From: Melampsora larici-populina 98AG31
Lineage: Eukaryota > Basidiomycota > Pucciniomycetes > Pucciniales > Melampsoraceae
Assembly (NCBI RefSeq): GCF_000204055.1
Contig: NW_006768777.1
Span: 296,936-360,935 of the forward strand
DNA: 64,000 nucleotides
Direction of reading: 5' to 3'
The notes under the pieces were generated by a model that worked only from the letters and a program-made list of their open reading frames with translations, was not told the DNA's origin and searched no databases. Made by a program: the position numbers and the translations under genes. Numbering within the stretch: position 1 is the stretch's first letter; every line of letters starts with the position of its first letter. Positions 31,741 to 44,602 of this stretch are shown one piece after another.

Positions 31741-34700
31741 GTTGGTATTAGGTGTTTAGAGCGTAGAAAGGTTGGTAGGTTGATTTATCGTTGAGGTTTC
31801 GGTTTTGGATTTGCGTTATGAGCGTTGAAGGTTGTGAACGTGAAGGGAATTGCGCTGGGACAAGACTTGTCTGAGGATCACATCTCTTCGTCATCCTGTC
31901 GTCTTTTTATACTCGGTGATTCAAGCCCAAGCTGATTCCAAAACCTCGCGATGTGACTATAGACGAAAGAGAAAGCAAACTCAAGCTGAGCTATTACTTC
32001 ATCTACAGGCTGTTTGTTTACCGTCTTCAGCTTCATTTCTAGAAGCTTTTGAAATTTTGAATTATCATTATTTCAAGACATGCGACACCAAGATAAAGTG
32101 ATGTAAAGCTCACCCATTACACTTCAGACAGTCAACATTTTGTGCTGAGACAAAGGAATTATGACCCGTTGAGAATCTCGCCTTTGCTTATCGATTTGCC
32201 ACCCGTGGGATCAGCAAGTAGTCGCCAGGAAAGATGTTTAAAAGCAAAGTACTTCAACCGAAAGCAAAAGATGACTTAAGCTTATAGCCAGTAGCACTGT
32301 TCGTATTCGCAGTCAACCGGGAAAAAGACTGTCCGTGGCAATGTATGGATAAGCTCACATAGATAATGTGCTCGACTTGCATTAACAATGTGGACATGTT
32401 TCGGTTCTTGATGTTTATAATTAATGGAACTGCTCAAAAGTTCCCAAAACAAATCCAAAAGCAGGTCAACTCATTCATTCCATGAAAATAGGTGACATAT
32501 CTTCTCTCATTACGTTTTATCATCATCTTTATTTCAAATTTCCAGTATGTAAAGTAAACGAAGAAACACAAAATGAAAAGTTGAACAAACTATGTAAATA
32601 AATGGTTCTCAAAGAATAAGCTAATACATTAGGATACACTTTTTATTTTATAAACCAGAACTGATTTAAACTTCAAGGTTGAAGTTGAGCATTTTGTACC
32701 TTGCAAAAAAAAATCAAAACAAATGATTTCCATTTTTGTACCCACACCTTACTGTTCAAGCAGAGGTTCATGATCAAGCCTTCAATTGAATCGAAATCGT
32801 TTCCACATTCGTCACACGGTCACACAGTCACACCAATGAACAAGTTTTCTCAAACCAACCATCGAATTTCCGTATACACCTTCCACCCACTCATCAAATA
32901 TCTTAATCCACACAAATTCCTCTCAAAAATCTAGACTTACCAAAAAAAAAGAAACCTTACCAAACCAAATAAAATCCAACCTAAAAGAACCATGAACTAT
33001 CAATCAATTCAAGATCAACAAACAATTCAAAACAAAACCTATATGTACCAATCCCGAATTGCAATTCCACCCAGATTCTAAGCCTTATGCCTGTACTACA
33101 CCGTGTAGACTTCATGAGCCCTGAGGAGTAGGATGCAGTTTATCAACAATTTTTCATTAAAAAATATTCAAAAAAAGTTGTTGGCTTCAATATCAATTCA
33201 CCAGCAGGCAGTGACCACTTCATTTTTTGAATCAAAATTGAATGAAAAAAGTGTGCAGTTGGTCAAGATTTTTCCCATTTTTCCAGGTTTAAAGCCAAAT
33301 GGATGACAAATAACAATGCTCAATCAAATTTGAAAGAGTTCATCTCAAATTTCACTCCAGGTCTGCAAGTCTGGGAATGAGTCCTAACTTTGCCTCAGTG
33401 TCAGCTCAGACCACTCAGAATTTTTACATTCATTTGGTTCAATACTCAATGCGGATGTCACTGCAAGCTATGGAGCTCTGCAGAGCTCTTTTTATGTACC
33501 ACATTCCTCCCCTGTCAGCTACCCTATCTATTGTCGACCTAAACCGCTGCATCTCCCCTTCTCCTGCTACCACCTCTCTGGATGATTTGCAATGAGATTG
33601 TTTGCTGGTCATTGCCCAACGCTACTTCAAGAGTGTTTGCAAAAGTGTTAGGCCATGAACTCCACAGGAGTCAAACTAATTCCTAATGAACCAAGTGACA
33701 AACTAGGTCAAGTCAGGCTTTGGTCCTCGTCTATAGCCATTCCAATATATATGGCGAGTAAGACTGCACTGCTTCAGTGTGAAAGACCTTCAATGATTTT
33801 GTTGCCGAAGGGGACTTGTATATCGGCTACACACTTTTGCCGCCGGGCCTTACCTCTCTGCCGGAGGACCAGCAGGGCACCTTTCTGAAAGGCACATGAG
33901 CTTATTTCAAATGCTAGCGCCGAGTGCTCTCCGCAATCACCTACACATTCACGATCAAAAACCACCTGATGCCGTGAAGTACATGAAGCAATCAATTGAG
34001 ACCAAGAGCCTAGTTCCACTTGGGCTGTGGATAGTAAGCACTCAGAATCGTCAAGATACACAGAGAGTGATTTGTCACTCGCTGAATCAAATTCTTCAAA
34101 CCGCTCGGAGCTGTTTCGGCCTCAGCAACTTGCTAAAGCATGGTCCTGGGTGGTGCGGTGCGCTCAAGGGCTAGCGACTTCACCGACTAGTAGACATCAA
34201 GAAGATCATCATCGAACTCTAGCCTGTTGAAACAGACATTGAGTTGTGAATGACCACTCGTTATTCGAATGAATTTGTCCAGACTTACATATCTCAGCGG
34301 AATTGGTGCCAAAGACGGAGCTGATGAAAAAAGGAATTGATGTTTCCCCAATTCATTTTTGTTTCTTTCATCCTAAGCTCATGATGTTTGGCTGCTGTCC
34401 TTATGCAATCTGGAAGCAGCTTGTAAGCAGCTGAGTTTCCCTCAAAGCCCGTCTTGTTTACTTTTCACTATGTGCAAATTCAATTCTTTGTGACCTCGCA
34501 CTTTGAGCCTCTCTTCTTACGTATTCCAAATCTACATTTTGTAAGACTCGGTCCGGGGCCCGTTATAACTTCGCTCAGTGAGGGTGCTTATTGGCCGGTC
34601 ATCCACTTCTGGCCTACAATGCCACGATCGGATTGATGGTCCAAACTCTTGGTCCACATTGCTCTATTTAAACATCCTTCAATTTACAATGTCGTTAAAT

Positions 34701-34928
34701 TTGATTTGCTGCCTTTGATCAGCTCAGTGAAGGAATTCTATATATTTTGCCATCTAGCCACTTGCTATCTCGTTGTTCACCTACCCTATTTTCCGTCTTT
34801 CCGTCATCGATTTCGCTTTTCCACTAATTACCTATATATTTCCATCTACCCACTACCCACTTCCCTTAATTATCACACATTACACATCAATATTCACAAT
34901 ACTTTGTACTCAAGACTCTGTAAACAAA
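31741..34928. other. 3.2 kb without recognised gene
   Basis: I see no supported gene. The first few hundred bp upstream of 31740 should hold the zinc-finger gene's promoter. At 32560-33100 the sequence is AT-rich and plain. 33400-34250 is less AT-rich and has open frames on both strands (33655-33888, 33774-34061, 33896-34174) that may be an unidentified decayed transposon. A perfect 16-bp palindrome, GAGCTCTGCAGAGCTC, lies at about 33475. The segment 34770-34928 is CT-rich, fitting the 5' leader of the next gene. Confidence 0.35.
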
Positions 34929-37607
34929 ATGGGTCCAAATCTCAACTCGTTCCCCACGGGGGTCAATCGTGAAGCTGGCTTCAAGTTCCCTAAGTTCAAC
35001 ACACCTGTGTTAGACAATCCAGAAGTTACACCCAACGAGTTGGTAGATTTTCACGTTACCCACAATTCCTCATATCCATTTGGAATCCTCGCTGCTTCCG
35101 AAAAAGACGGCATCGCGAAGGATATCATAACGTGGAACGAAATAGGAAGTGCACTGCTCAAGGTGTACCAAGAATTGAGTAGCATATCGCCAGCTGCTCC
35201 CGGTACTTCGCCTGTCGTCGGCCTCATCGCGTACGGCGAGCCGTTGGTTTACTTCACCGTGCTGTTAGGTATCATGAAGGCAGGATGTGTCGTAAGTTCC
35301 AGAGTCGATGTTGTGGAAACCCAATTCTTTGTGCTGAGCGGTCCCTTTTCTCCCCTAATTGATACAGCCCTTTGCGATTTCCCCGAGAAACTCTCCGGCT
35401 GCGATCGCTCATCTGCTTAAATCCTCAGGTTGTCGGAATGTTTATGTAGAATTTGACCCACGGCTCTTGTCTCACAACGCCTCCAACATGTCAGTCAGCG
35501 AGAAAATGAGTCGAGACCAAATGGATGAGGTCCTCAAACTTTTGCCAGAATCGCATTTACGAGAGGTAATGGAGCTTCCATCAGCGCATACTCTCTTCCC
35601 CCGCCTCGTCACCGGGTCTGCGTATATCTTCGACTCCACGGTACACGAAAAATTGGAATCGATTCCAACGCCGATCAAAGCTGCTTGCGAGCCGGTCATG
35701 ATTCTTCATTCGTCAGGCTCCATTGCGTTCCCCAAGACACTCTACATGGGTCGATCTGTTATTCAATCTTGGCTCAGAGCCCCACTTTCCAACGGATTTT
35801 GCTGGGAGGGCGAACTGACCGCGGCCATGGCCTTGCCAGCATTTCAGGCGATGGGCTTTCATGTTGGATCGCTGATCAACCTTTCAACAGGTTCCATTTC
35901 TGGATTCTTTCGACCCGATATTGGGCCTGATGGCCGATGCAAACCCAAGACACCCAACTCTTTCAACGTAATACAGGCGATAGCATCTTTAGGTTGTACT
36001 ATCGCTTCCTTTAGCCCCATGATGCTCACTGTGAGTCATCCATTGAATGCATCTCATTGTCATCACATACCTCTGAGGTCGGATTCATCCATAACAGGAA
36101 TTCGCCTCCGATCCGTCGAGCATCGAAACCCTTCGCACCTTGAAGAGGGTTGGATTTGGAGGAGGACCACTCAACACTGAGATTGGGAATCAGCTTGTCA
36201 AGAGTGGTGTCAACCTCTGTGTGGTGTATGGATCGTGAGTGCACGCTTGGGTCCTTTCATATTTATTCAATGTGTGACTTTGACCATTCAATGGTCACCT
36301 TCTCAATACAGCACCGAAGTGGGCCCGATCTCCGCCCTTTTTTCTGACCGTTGCTTAGGGGCAGACTGGGAGTACTTCGAAATGTCACCCCAGCTCACCA
36401 CTCGCTTCATACCGCATGAGAATGACCTCTATGAATTGGTCGTACTGGTGAGCTGCGCATGGGAATGATATCAGTTCGAACAGGGTCAAGAAACTGATTT
36501 TCTCTGAATTGTTCAGTCTTCTGATGTGCATCGATGTTCGACCACTGCAATCGAACCAATTATGTCACTCCAAACGTATCACACCAACGACTTTCTGGCC
36601 AAACACCCTACACTCCCACTGTATCGCGTTGTTGGACGTCTGGATGACCAGATAATGTTATCCAATTCTGAGAAGACCAATCCGTGAGTACATCATGCAA
36701 AACACGTCTATCAGCTCTCGTTTTGATATCTCGATGATTGTCACAGAGGACCAATGGAAGCCATCATCACATTCAACCCTGCTATTAAGAGTGCACTAAT
36801 GTTTGGAAGGGGAAAGCCACAAAATGGGGTAATAATTGAGCCTGAAGAAGCCTCTGTCCTCGACATAACGAATCGAACAGCTGTGGAGGAATACATCTCC
36901 CAAATTTGGTAAGTTCCTCCTACAATTTTCTTGCTTTCGTGTATAAACTGGGATTGACGATATTTTCTCGTTTGATAGGCCTTCAATCGTCGAGGCCAAC
37001 AATTTTGGACCCAGTCATAGTAGATTGACGCGTGACCTGATCATGATCATTGATCCCAGGGTGACGCCTCTCCCGAGAACATCCAAAGGCCAACTTTCGC
37101 GCCCCAAGGTCACCGAGATGTTTCAGGCTCAGATTGAAGCAAAGTATTCAAACGACCAAGCTTTGGACTCGAATTCAGCATTTATTGACGTATCAATTAA
37201 TCCTCAAGAGATACTGATAGGCAAAAGCGTGCGCAATCGTGTAGAGCGTATCATAAGCATGGTGCTGGATGGTGATGTAAACCCAGAGGAAGATCTGTTT
37301 GCCCAAGGATGTGATAGGTAAGCCAACCCCTGAAATCCTGCTTCTTCATTTCCACATGTTGTTGACTTTTATCATCAGTTTACATGCAAGATACATCAGA
37401 TGCCGGATTGTGCAGCTCATCCAAAAAAGCTCCAAAAATACACCTAATGTTCCTCAAAACATCTTATATCGCTATCCAACAGTCTTGATGCTCACCCAAT
37501 GGGTTTTGAGTATCCTTTCACACATCCCATTACATGTGTCTCAATCTGAAGAAGAGAGCTGTACACGTTTAATCAAGATGATCATGAAGTATCAACCGAG
37601 CATCTAA
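34929..37607 (+). CDS. adenylate-forming enzyme, adenylation + carrier domains, no reductase
   Basis: Eight exons: 34929-35291, 35368-36030, 36098-36234, 36312-36447, 36517-36683, 36747-36908, 36979-37317, 37379-37607. They join in frame to 731 residues. The adenylation domain shows [15 protein letters not shown] (A3 phosphate loop), [18 protein letters not shown] (A5), and [17 protein letters not shown] (A7 with the adenylate-forming-reductase variant EKTNP). The carrier domain has [17 protein letters not shown], where Ser is the phosphopantetheine site. Fungal relatives (NRPS-like or aminoadipate-reductase-like) continue into a thioester-reductase NAD(P) domain. Here the protein ends at [11 protein letters not shown], about where that linker starts, and no reductase is seen in the next kilobase. 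It would activate and tether a carboxylic acid; the substrate is unknown. Either a truncated gene or a two-domain enzyme working with a partner. Confidence 0.85.
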
Positions 37608-38690
37608 TAGAGTGGCACTTTTCTCAATTTTTTGCCATGAACATTCTCCAATTCTCCTTGATTCCTTGCAACTTGAGTTTATATTGACATTCAAATACAC
37701 GTGTTCCAGAATAGCCTCATTCTATATCACACTTGTTTCTTATGCTTTTGAATCTTTATGTACTGGTACACACAAGGCATGAGCAGAATTACAAATAATA
37801 TGATGTAAATAATGTAAACAATGCAGAAAATACAAAAACCAACCACATCAACTATAATCTCACTCAACGTCATCCTGAGACGTAAAACAAGTACCTTCAG
37901 CAGAACCATAGCTGAATAATGTGTTTGGCGATGGGTATTGAGGCTTTGTTACAGTATCTTACTGAAGTAAAACTGGTGAATAACCGGAGCTGGCGAATCC
38001 AAGTTGTCTTAGGTGCAGCATGGGCACTACTCCCTGGTACTTGCTGAAAGGTGTGTTCCAATAATGGTCTTCCAAGGAAGGTACAACAGTATTCCTGTCT
38101 CGGGTTTACAATGCAATTGTAATAGTCTAGTTTCTACATATTGATAAAGAGACATCTTTATCAATAACAATCTTCAAAATATTTTGGATGATAAAAGTGT
38201 CAATCTAGATGTTCAGATCTTAGTTTGATAAAAACATGCTTTAGTGACAATATACACAATAACAGTTATAAAAAATGATAACAGTCAAGTAAGAAAGATA
38301 GGATCAATGAATTGGATACAATCTAAGTCAAAAGTATGAGCTGGATTTTTGGTAAAAATGTATTTAGTTTTATTTCTAAAAGTAAGGTTGTTGGTTTGTA
38401 AAAAGGTGATTCTCCTTCTCACAAGGGTTAAAATCACTGGTTATATATCATTGTGCACACTTCTTTGTGATCTAGCACATCAGATTTTTCTGTGAGCTCA
38501 GGGTCTTGTAATGTGCAACCAACAAGATATGTTGCTTTTTTCTAATACTGTATTCACATCCTCAGAATGTAACTAGGATCCATTAGATCTATGAATATCC
38601 TTCTTTGAGATAAGCCTAAGGGTCTCCTGGAGTTCGAGTATGACATCCTCAGTTTTCTCAAACTAATGTATATGACATCACATCCAGTTG
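37608..38690. other. gene-free downstream stretch
   Basis: No gene and no thioester-reductase remnant that I can read in any frame. AT-rich with scattered repeats. Confidence 0.45.
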
Positions 38691-38694
38691 ACCC

Positions 38695-39610
38695 TTGATA
38701 CTTACATACAATATCTGTCATACTTCAGAGTCCTCTGGGGTGTCCTCAATGGCTGACAATGGGAGTATCAGCAAAATACTCCTCATGGCCCACAGGTATG
38801 GTCATACAACTCACTGGAAGTACTTTAAGAGGTTGATGAAATTGTTACAAGAAAAGATACCATGCCACAAAGACTTGGCAAAAGGGAAGTGGTGCTGGTT
38901 TAACTGACAAACAACATGCAAAAGGTCTGACCATGACAGATATTCTGGAAACAAAATGCCCATGCCTTTGACAAATGGACAACATATTCAAAGATAAGCC
39001 AAATACACATTATGGAATCTTGGACACTTGAATGAGCACAAAATCACCAGAATGGACTGCCAAAACTTCATTTCCTTACAAGTTCTCCAAACATACCACC
39101 AAAGTCACTCATGTCTCTGATCCCAATATAGACCAACCACCTGATCCCTCAACACTACCAGCTTTTTCTGTGCTTCCTGAAGACATTTGGCTAGCAAGTG
39201 TTGAATGTTCAGCTGCCACAAAGGTGATATCTAGTAAGACGTGATGAGGCACTCACCCAAGCTGTTCAAGCACTGCTTGGGTGGTCTCAACACTGTGCAT
39301 TGCTCAATTGACCTACAAGAGTATTGCAATGTAAAAAACACCAAATATGGACACCAGTGTCACAGTAGATGCACCATCAATGTCAAGGGAGCTTTCAACA
39401 GGCACAGTGTCTCTTCTAAATCTTGTTACTGATCAATTTTGTCTTATAGGAGCACAAGAATTATTTTCTGGTCCTTGCATCTCTTGCTGAGGATTTTCTT
39501 GGATTATCAGGTACTTCTTGTCCTGGCAAGAGGTCCCTCTCTTGGGCTGCCAATATTACAGCGCCAGGATGGGTCTCTTTAATGGCAATGGCTATTCAAG
39601 GATTTTTGGT
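38695..39610 (+). pseudogene. possible hAT transposase remnant
   Basis: Short plus-strand frames at 38695-38907, 39032-39244 and 39440-39610. The last reads FLVLASLAEDFLGLSGTSCP, then GKRSLSWAANITAPG. This resembles the C-terminal hAT dimerisation region (fLaiPasS...ERvFS..), with the ER motif changed to GKRS. The upstream frames show no recognisable DDE residues. Weak assignment based on one motif. Confidence 0.4.
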
Positions 39611-39619
39611 GTAGTTTGT

Positions 39620-40199
39620 GGTGATCAATTTATGGGATCAACCAAAGAAAATTAATCATTGGTTGTTAACCAAGTTATTAGAAAAGTTCAGCACAAAAGA
39701 AAACTCAAAATTGATGAAATCTGATCAATAGAAGATCTTTTAGGCTTATACATTGCACATTGTATTATTATGAGTAAATTTGCTTAAAACAACCTATTAA
39801 GATCAGTATGAATAATTAACAAAAGATTTTGCAAAGAAAAGAAACAAAAAACATAAGAAAAACTTGAAAATATAGGTATACAGGCTTGGCAATGGTTTTT
39901 AGGGTATCAATATCAGGTTTATGGGTGCGGTGAGGTTAGAATATAAAAGACCAGAATTATATTATCCAGGAACAACTCTAATCTTGATGGTTGATAAGGA
40001 GAAATCGAAGTTATCAAGAAAACAGTGCTTTTTTGAAGTTGGTAAACAAGGGTTTTACGGGTAGTTTACATATGTAATGGTGGTATGAGTGATATTTAAG
40101 ATTGCCAAGGGGATTTTACAGGATTTTTAAGGTTATAGATGACAATGTAACATTACAGAAGCAAGAGAGTAGGAGCAATAGCTGTGTAAAGTGGTAAAA
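39620..40199. other. gene-free AT-rich stretch
   Basis: No gene or clear repeat is seen. Confidence 0.4.
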
Positions 40200-40720
40200 A
40201 TGGGTGAATTTTGTCAAAAATGGATGTTTTCAGCTTATTACATATGTCAAATGATGTCAGGATTGGATGTTAAATGGCTCATTCATTGCAGAAAAGTAGA
40301 TTACATAATGTACAAACTTTAAATTATTAGTGACAGAGGTGTGTGAAGAAAGTTATGAGAGAAATAAGAAATTGGTGTGAACTTTGAATTTTACACTTGC
40401 ATGCATATGTACATGTAACAACATTTACATACAAAAACCTTAACTTCACAATCAATAACTCATCCATTACTCATCAGAAGTACCTGATATGGTGCCAATT
40501 ATTGATCAGTATCACAAGATCTACATGATGCACTCTAGTAATCTCAATTTGGACATCATCTGAAAAAACTCATAACTTCAAAAATAGGTTCTCAGCCAGT
40601 TTACAAGGAAAAAATCACCTGTATTCATCATAAGAAGCACTGTGTAACATCTAATTACATCATTGATCACTTTGGCTGTGTAAATTACATCATCTATTAG
40701 TAACAAAGTCATTACATTGT
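40200..40720. repeat. dispersed repeat A, copy 2
   Basis: Diverged same-orientation copy of 20-700. The order of matching blocks is conserved over about 500 bp, including 'tcaaaaatgga', 'ttttcagct', 'aaaaaactca' and 'attcatcataagaag'. No ORF. Confidence 0.55.
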
Positions 40721-40728
40721 GTCATTTT

Positions 40729-40998
40729 ACTCTGTATGACGAAAATCAAAGTGCAACCAATCAGCAGGAAAACAAAGCAACTGATATGTATGCCACCAGT
40801 TTGTGTTGCACTGGTTTCTTTCTTCCGGGGTAGCTTACTTAGTGCCTCAAGCAACATGAGGAGACAACAGTCCGTCGTAACAGGTTGAGATAAGAAAATC
40901 ACTCCATGATATCTCTGGTGACCTGAGATGCTTCAAGTGGTGATTGACTGGATTGCTGGTGGCTTGCAGAGCAATAACCTGCAGTGATGCACCATTCA
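40729..40998 (-). repeat. dispersed repeat C, copy 1 (inverted)
   Basis: Reverse complement of 46789-47050, with high similarity. Both copies hold blocks such as 'ctaccccggaagaaagaaac', 'cagtgcaacacaaactggtg' and 'gatcaccacttgaagcatct' (or a one-base variant). Copy 1 has small insertions. The two copies flank the PIF/Harbinger element in inverted orientation but lie outside its terminal repeats. Family unknown. Confidence 0.85.
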
Positions 40999-41590
40999 TA
41001 ACAGTATTGCTAGTAATTGATATTGTTTTGTGTGTGTTTTTGCACTTAAAACTGGAATAGTACTATTAAAAGTATTGAGAACATTTCTCTGGTGCTTATT
41101 ATATTGTTCTCTGTTATCACAAAGTGGTCAGCGAGTGCCCTTCTGTCGGATTCTTTGAAGAAGTCAGTCTTTAGGCAACTTCTACTATTCTCATATTAGT
41201 AGCTTATCCCATCTTAGGTTTTTTAAAGCTCTTGTTGAGCTTTAAATACTAAATACCACAATGTGAGGGGTTGAAGTTCAAAATTTCTCTCTCAGGTATA
41301 TTTGCTGAAGCTGTGGCTTACCTTCAAGCTTACAAGACTTCTATCACCAAGGCTAGAAAGTAATTTCAATCCTATCATTCTCTCATTCTCTTTTCTCTTT
41401 GATGACATAACTCCCAAAAAATGTGTGTGTTCTCCCACACTCCATAAATTCAAAATATAGCTCTGCAAAGTTGTGTGCAATCTCTTAGCCTTCTAAAATA
41501 ACAAAACCAACAAAAAATGGTTGCCTCATCTTTTACCCTGTTTTTTTCTTTAATAATCTCCACTCCACCAGCCTGAAGCTGATTACAATA

Positions 41591-41679
41591 CAGTTGTTTT
41601 CAAAAATCTTGTCCAATTTTGCCTGCAGAACTCAAGCAATTTGGCAGTGAATTTGTGACAAGCTTTTTGGAAACAACTG
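41591..41679. mobile_element. 89-bp hairpin MITE, copy 1
   Basis: Ends CAGTTGTTT...AAACAACTG inside a TA duplication (41589-41590 and 41680-41681). The interior shares 'attttgcc.gca.aactc.agcaa' and 'gacaagctttt' with 52342-52430, which has the same length. CAGT ends with TA targets fit Tc1/mariner. Confidence 0.85.
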
Positions 41680-42129
41680 TACATGTGTAATCAAATCATG
41701 CCTTAGGACTCAAATGCTCTGCCTGAATAGACTTTTAGGGCCCGTTCGGTAGCGTTTATTTTACCACCGAAAAATGTAGTATTGAAAAAAAAAATGTAGA
41801 ATGCAAATACCATGTTCGGCCTGTTTTGGCCTGTGGTATCATAATGTATTATGCAATCCAAAACTACACATTGAAATAATCAAAATGTACTTCATTTTCA
41901 TATGACACTCATGTTAAACTTCGACTTGTCCAATGCTGAAGCCCAACTGAACCACTTGTACCAACACCACCCTTCTCTATCAACTACTCAATTAACCACC
42001 TTTTTCAACTTCCAACACATTCTCACGAGTCCAATACTCTTCTCTTACTTCAATTCCAATTCAATATGGGTAGATCATACACTCTAGCAGCCCTTAACCC
42101 CACCAAATTGGACTAGCAAAAGTCCAGTA

Positions 42130-42229
42130 NNNNNNNNNNNNNNNNNNNNNNNNNNNNNNNNNNNNNNNNNNNNNNNNNNNNNNNNNNNNNNNNNNNNNNN
42201 NNNNNNNNNNNNNNNNNNNNNNNNNNNNN
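42130..42229. other. assembly gap, 100 Ns
   Basis: Exactly 100 Ns, a conventional placeholder of unknown true size. It removes part of the first helices of the Myb-like protein gene. Confidence 0.99.
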
Positions 42230-43459
42230 GATAAATATAAAACCACCCTAGTTAAGGATCAAATAAAGAACCGTTTTAATGAGGTGAGGTGATCTTTGCT
42301 TCCTTTTTCACAAATACTGACCTTGCATGTCCACCTAATTCCAGGCCAAAAAGCAATACACCATTGTACATAAACTTCGATCAACTTCAGGTGTTGGTTG
42401 GAATGAAGAAACCAACATGATTGAGGTCGAACCAGATTTCAGCTGGCCAAGCTATGCTGAAGTAACTCTTCCTGTTCTAGTTCCTTTTCTGATCATCTTG
42501 CCAATTGAACTGATGTATGTTGTATCAATTTGTTAAACCCAACCAATACCAGCGTAACCAGGGTGCATTAGTATACAGAGATAAACCATTCCCCTTATAT
42601 AACACCATGAGCGAACTAGTGGGTGATACTAACTTGGCAGTTACTGGGATTCGCGCTACTGGACCAAGTTCAAAGAAACTTCGAGCAAAGCAAGACCACC
42701 TCACTGCGGAGGAGTTGGCCCTTGATGATTCTGACAAAGAGGAACTTCGGGAAAAAGAAGATCATGTCAGAGGAGCAGAGATGATAATTGATGATTCTGA
42801 CGAGGAAGGTCTTCCTTTGTTTGACCCTCACAGCACCAAGCCTATTGGTAAGTTGTCTGAATTCGTAATCTGTTCTTTCTCTTTCAACTTACATAATCTT
42901 TATTATCACAAAAGATCAACCTGAGACTATCATCGAGCAAGATGAAGATCGAATTTCCAGTCCCGATGCGACCTCCAAGATCAAGGGTAAATCTCCTCAG
43001 TATCCGAAATCCACTCAGATCCCTGCTCACGATCCTCCTAGCCAATCCAAACCCAAGGTTGGTCCTCGCACCCGTCCAGCCAGCAAAGCCAATATTGCAA
43101 CTGCTCTCAATAACGCCGCTAGTCATGGCCAAGCCCGGATGAACAGTGCATTACAGCGTGAGAAGATCCGTGCCAGATCATCAGCTGCTCATGATGCTCG
43201 CAAGGCCACCCGTGCTCAAGAAGCAGCCCGACTCGAGCAAGAATCTTTAGCCCTCAAGCAATCTGCAACTCCTTCGTTAAAACAAGCCATGGAGATTTTT
43301 AAAGCAGATGCCACAATCCAATCACAAGATGACAAGAGTCGACTTGCGGGCTCAAAAGTCTTACGCACCGAAGATAATTGTGCATTCTTCATTCAATTAG
43401 AAGACAAGCTACGTTGGCCCTGGATTTTAGAAGAGATCGAACTTTCCACTCAGAAATGA
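42230..43459 (+). CDS. Myb/SANT-like DNA-binding protein of the Harbinger element (5' partial)
   Basis: PIF/Harbinger elements encode a second protein with a trihelix Myb/SANT-like domain, which helps the transposase bind DNA and enter the nucleus. Readable exons are about 42230-42283, 42345-42462, 42553-42847 and 42915-43459. The domain reads VKDQIKNRFNEAKKQYTIVHK then TSGVGWNEETNMIEVE, the Myb_DNA-bind_3 pattern. It is followed by the usual GALVYRDKPFPLYNTM element, acidic repeats (DDSDKEEL, DDSDEEGL), a basic segment and an Ala/Glu/Arg coiled helix. No frameshift or stop is seen, unlike in the transposase. NWTSKSPV just before the N gap (about 42105) is probably the domain's start; the initiator is not resolved. 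Confidence 0.85.
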
Positions 43460-43771
43460 TTGATTGAATTACCATCGTTTCTCATCAATTTCAAGTAGAA
43501 CCATCTTTGAAATCAAACGTGTATGTTCAATCAAACTTTTGACTCAGAAATGGTTTATCGCCTTCAACCTTTGTTTCTCATCGATTACAAGTAGAACAAT
43601 CAGATCAACATGCATCTTCTTCAATCTTTCACTTCATTCTGATCAACAACGAGAAATTCTGACTTTTTATGATTACAAGTATGTAGCATGATCGGTCTTG
43701 TGCCTCATCATTCTTTCTATGTGTATCTTCTCAGATCTCGTTATATTTTTGTCATTTTTATCTCATTGAAT

Positions 43772-43870
43772 CTTTTACTCTGGTTGTTCTTTTAATCGCT
43801 TCCACTTTTACTCTGGTTGTTCTTTTAATTGCTTCCACTTTTACTCTGGTTGTTCTTTTAATTGCTTCCA
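43772..43870. repeat. 33-bp tandem repeat, three copies
   Basis: Three head-to-tail 33-bp units starting at 43772, 43805 and 43838 with core CTTTTACTCTGGTTGTTC. They are identical except for one C/T difference. Inside the Harbinger element, between its two genes. Confidence 0.95.
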
Positions 43871-43943
43871 GTTATCTAGCATGATCAGCATGATCATCTC
43901 AATTTGTATGTTGTTATCAAGCAAATCAAATCTTATTTGTCAA

Positions 43944-44213
43944 TCTGAACTGATCACTTATTTACTTAAACGAGTAAAAATATCAACAAAAACGCACTCA
44001 AACATAGAAAAAGTGAGGCGAACAAAAACGAACTCAAACATAAAAAAAGTGAAGCAAAGGCTTTAGTCATGTGATTAATCTGAATTGATCACTTATTTAC
44101 TTAAACGAGTAAAAATATCAACAAAAACAAACTCAAACATTAAAAAAGTGAAGCGAACAAAAACGAACTCAAACATAAAAAAAGTGAAGCGAAGGCTTTA
44201 GTCATGTGATTTA
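43944..44213. repeat. 135-bp tandem duplication inside the Harbinger element
   Basis: Units begin at 43944 and 44079 with TCTGAACTGATCACTTATTT (a T for the eighth-base C in unit 2). They end in 'ggctttagtcatgtgat'. Within each unit a 35-bp block (containing 'aacaaaaac.aactcaaaca') is itself repeated twice. Confidence 0.92.
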
Positions 44214-44602
44214 CATCTCTCAGATAAGGGTTTCATCTTTAAGAATAAAGTTGCCTCAAAAGGAAAGGGTTGAAGCGATGAGATTAAAAAGAAAAAAACA
44301 AGAAGCTTGGGATTTGATTGTAAGTAGAGATAAAGATAAAGACCATCATATATGACTAAGAATGTCTATCTAATCACTTAAACTGAGCTTCTGCTAAGAA
44401 AGCTAAACGGTCTGCAAATAACAATAAAAATGAGGTTTTGTTGAAAAAACAGAAAGAAAGGTGTGATAGCTTGTGAAAGGGTTGGAACGGTGAATTTAAT
44501 GCAATGTCTGATGGAAGATGAGTTTAAAAAAATGAAAAACTAAGTCAATTTGATTGTATTGATTGTAAAAATGCTGAACGATGAGGTTGAGCACTTGAAA
44601 GG

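Noticed and set aside
43772..43870. CRISPR-like array
   Set aside because: Units are contiguous with no spacers, in a eukaryotic transposon; an ordinary tandem repeat.
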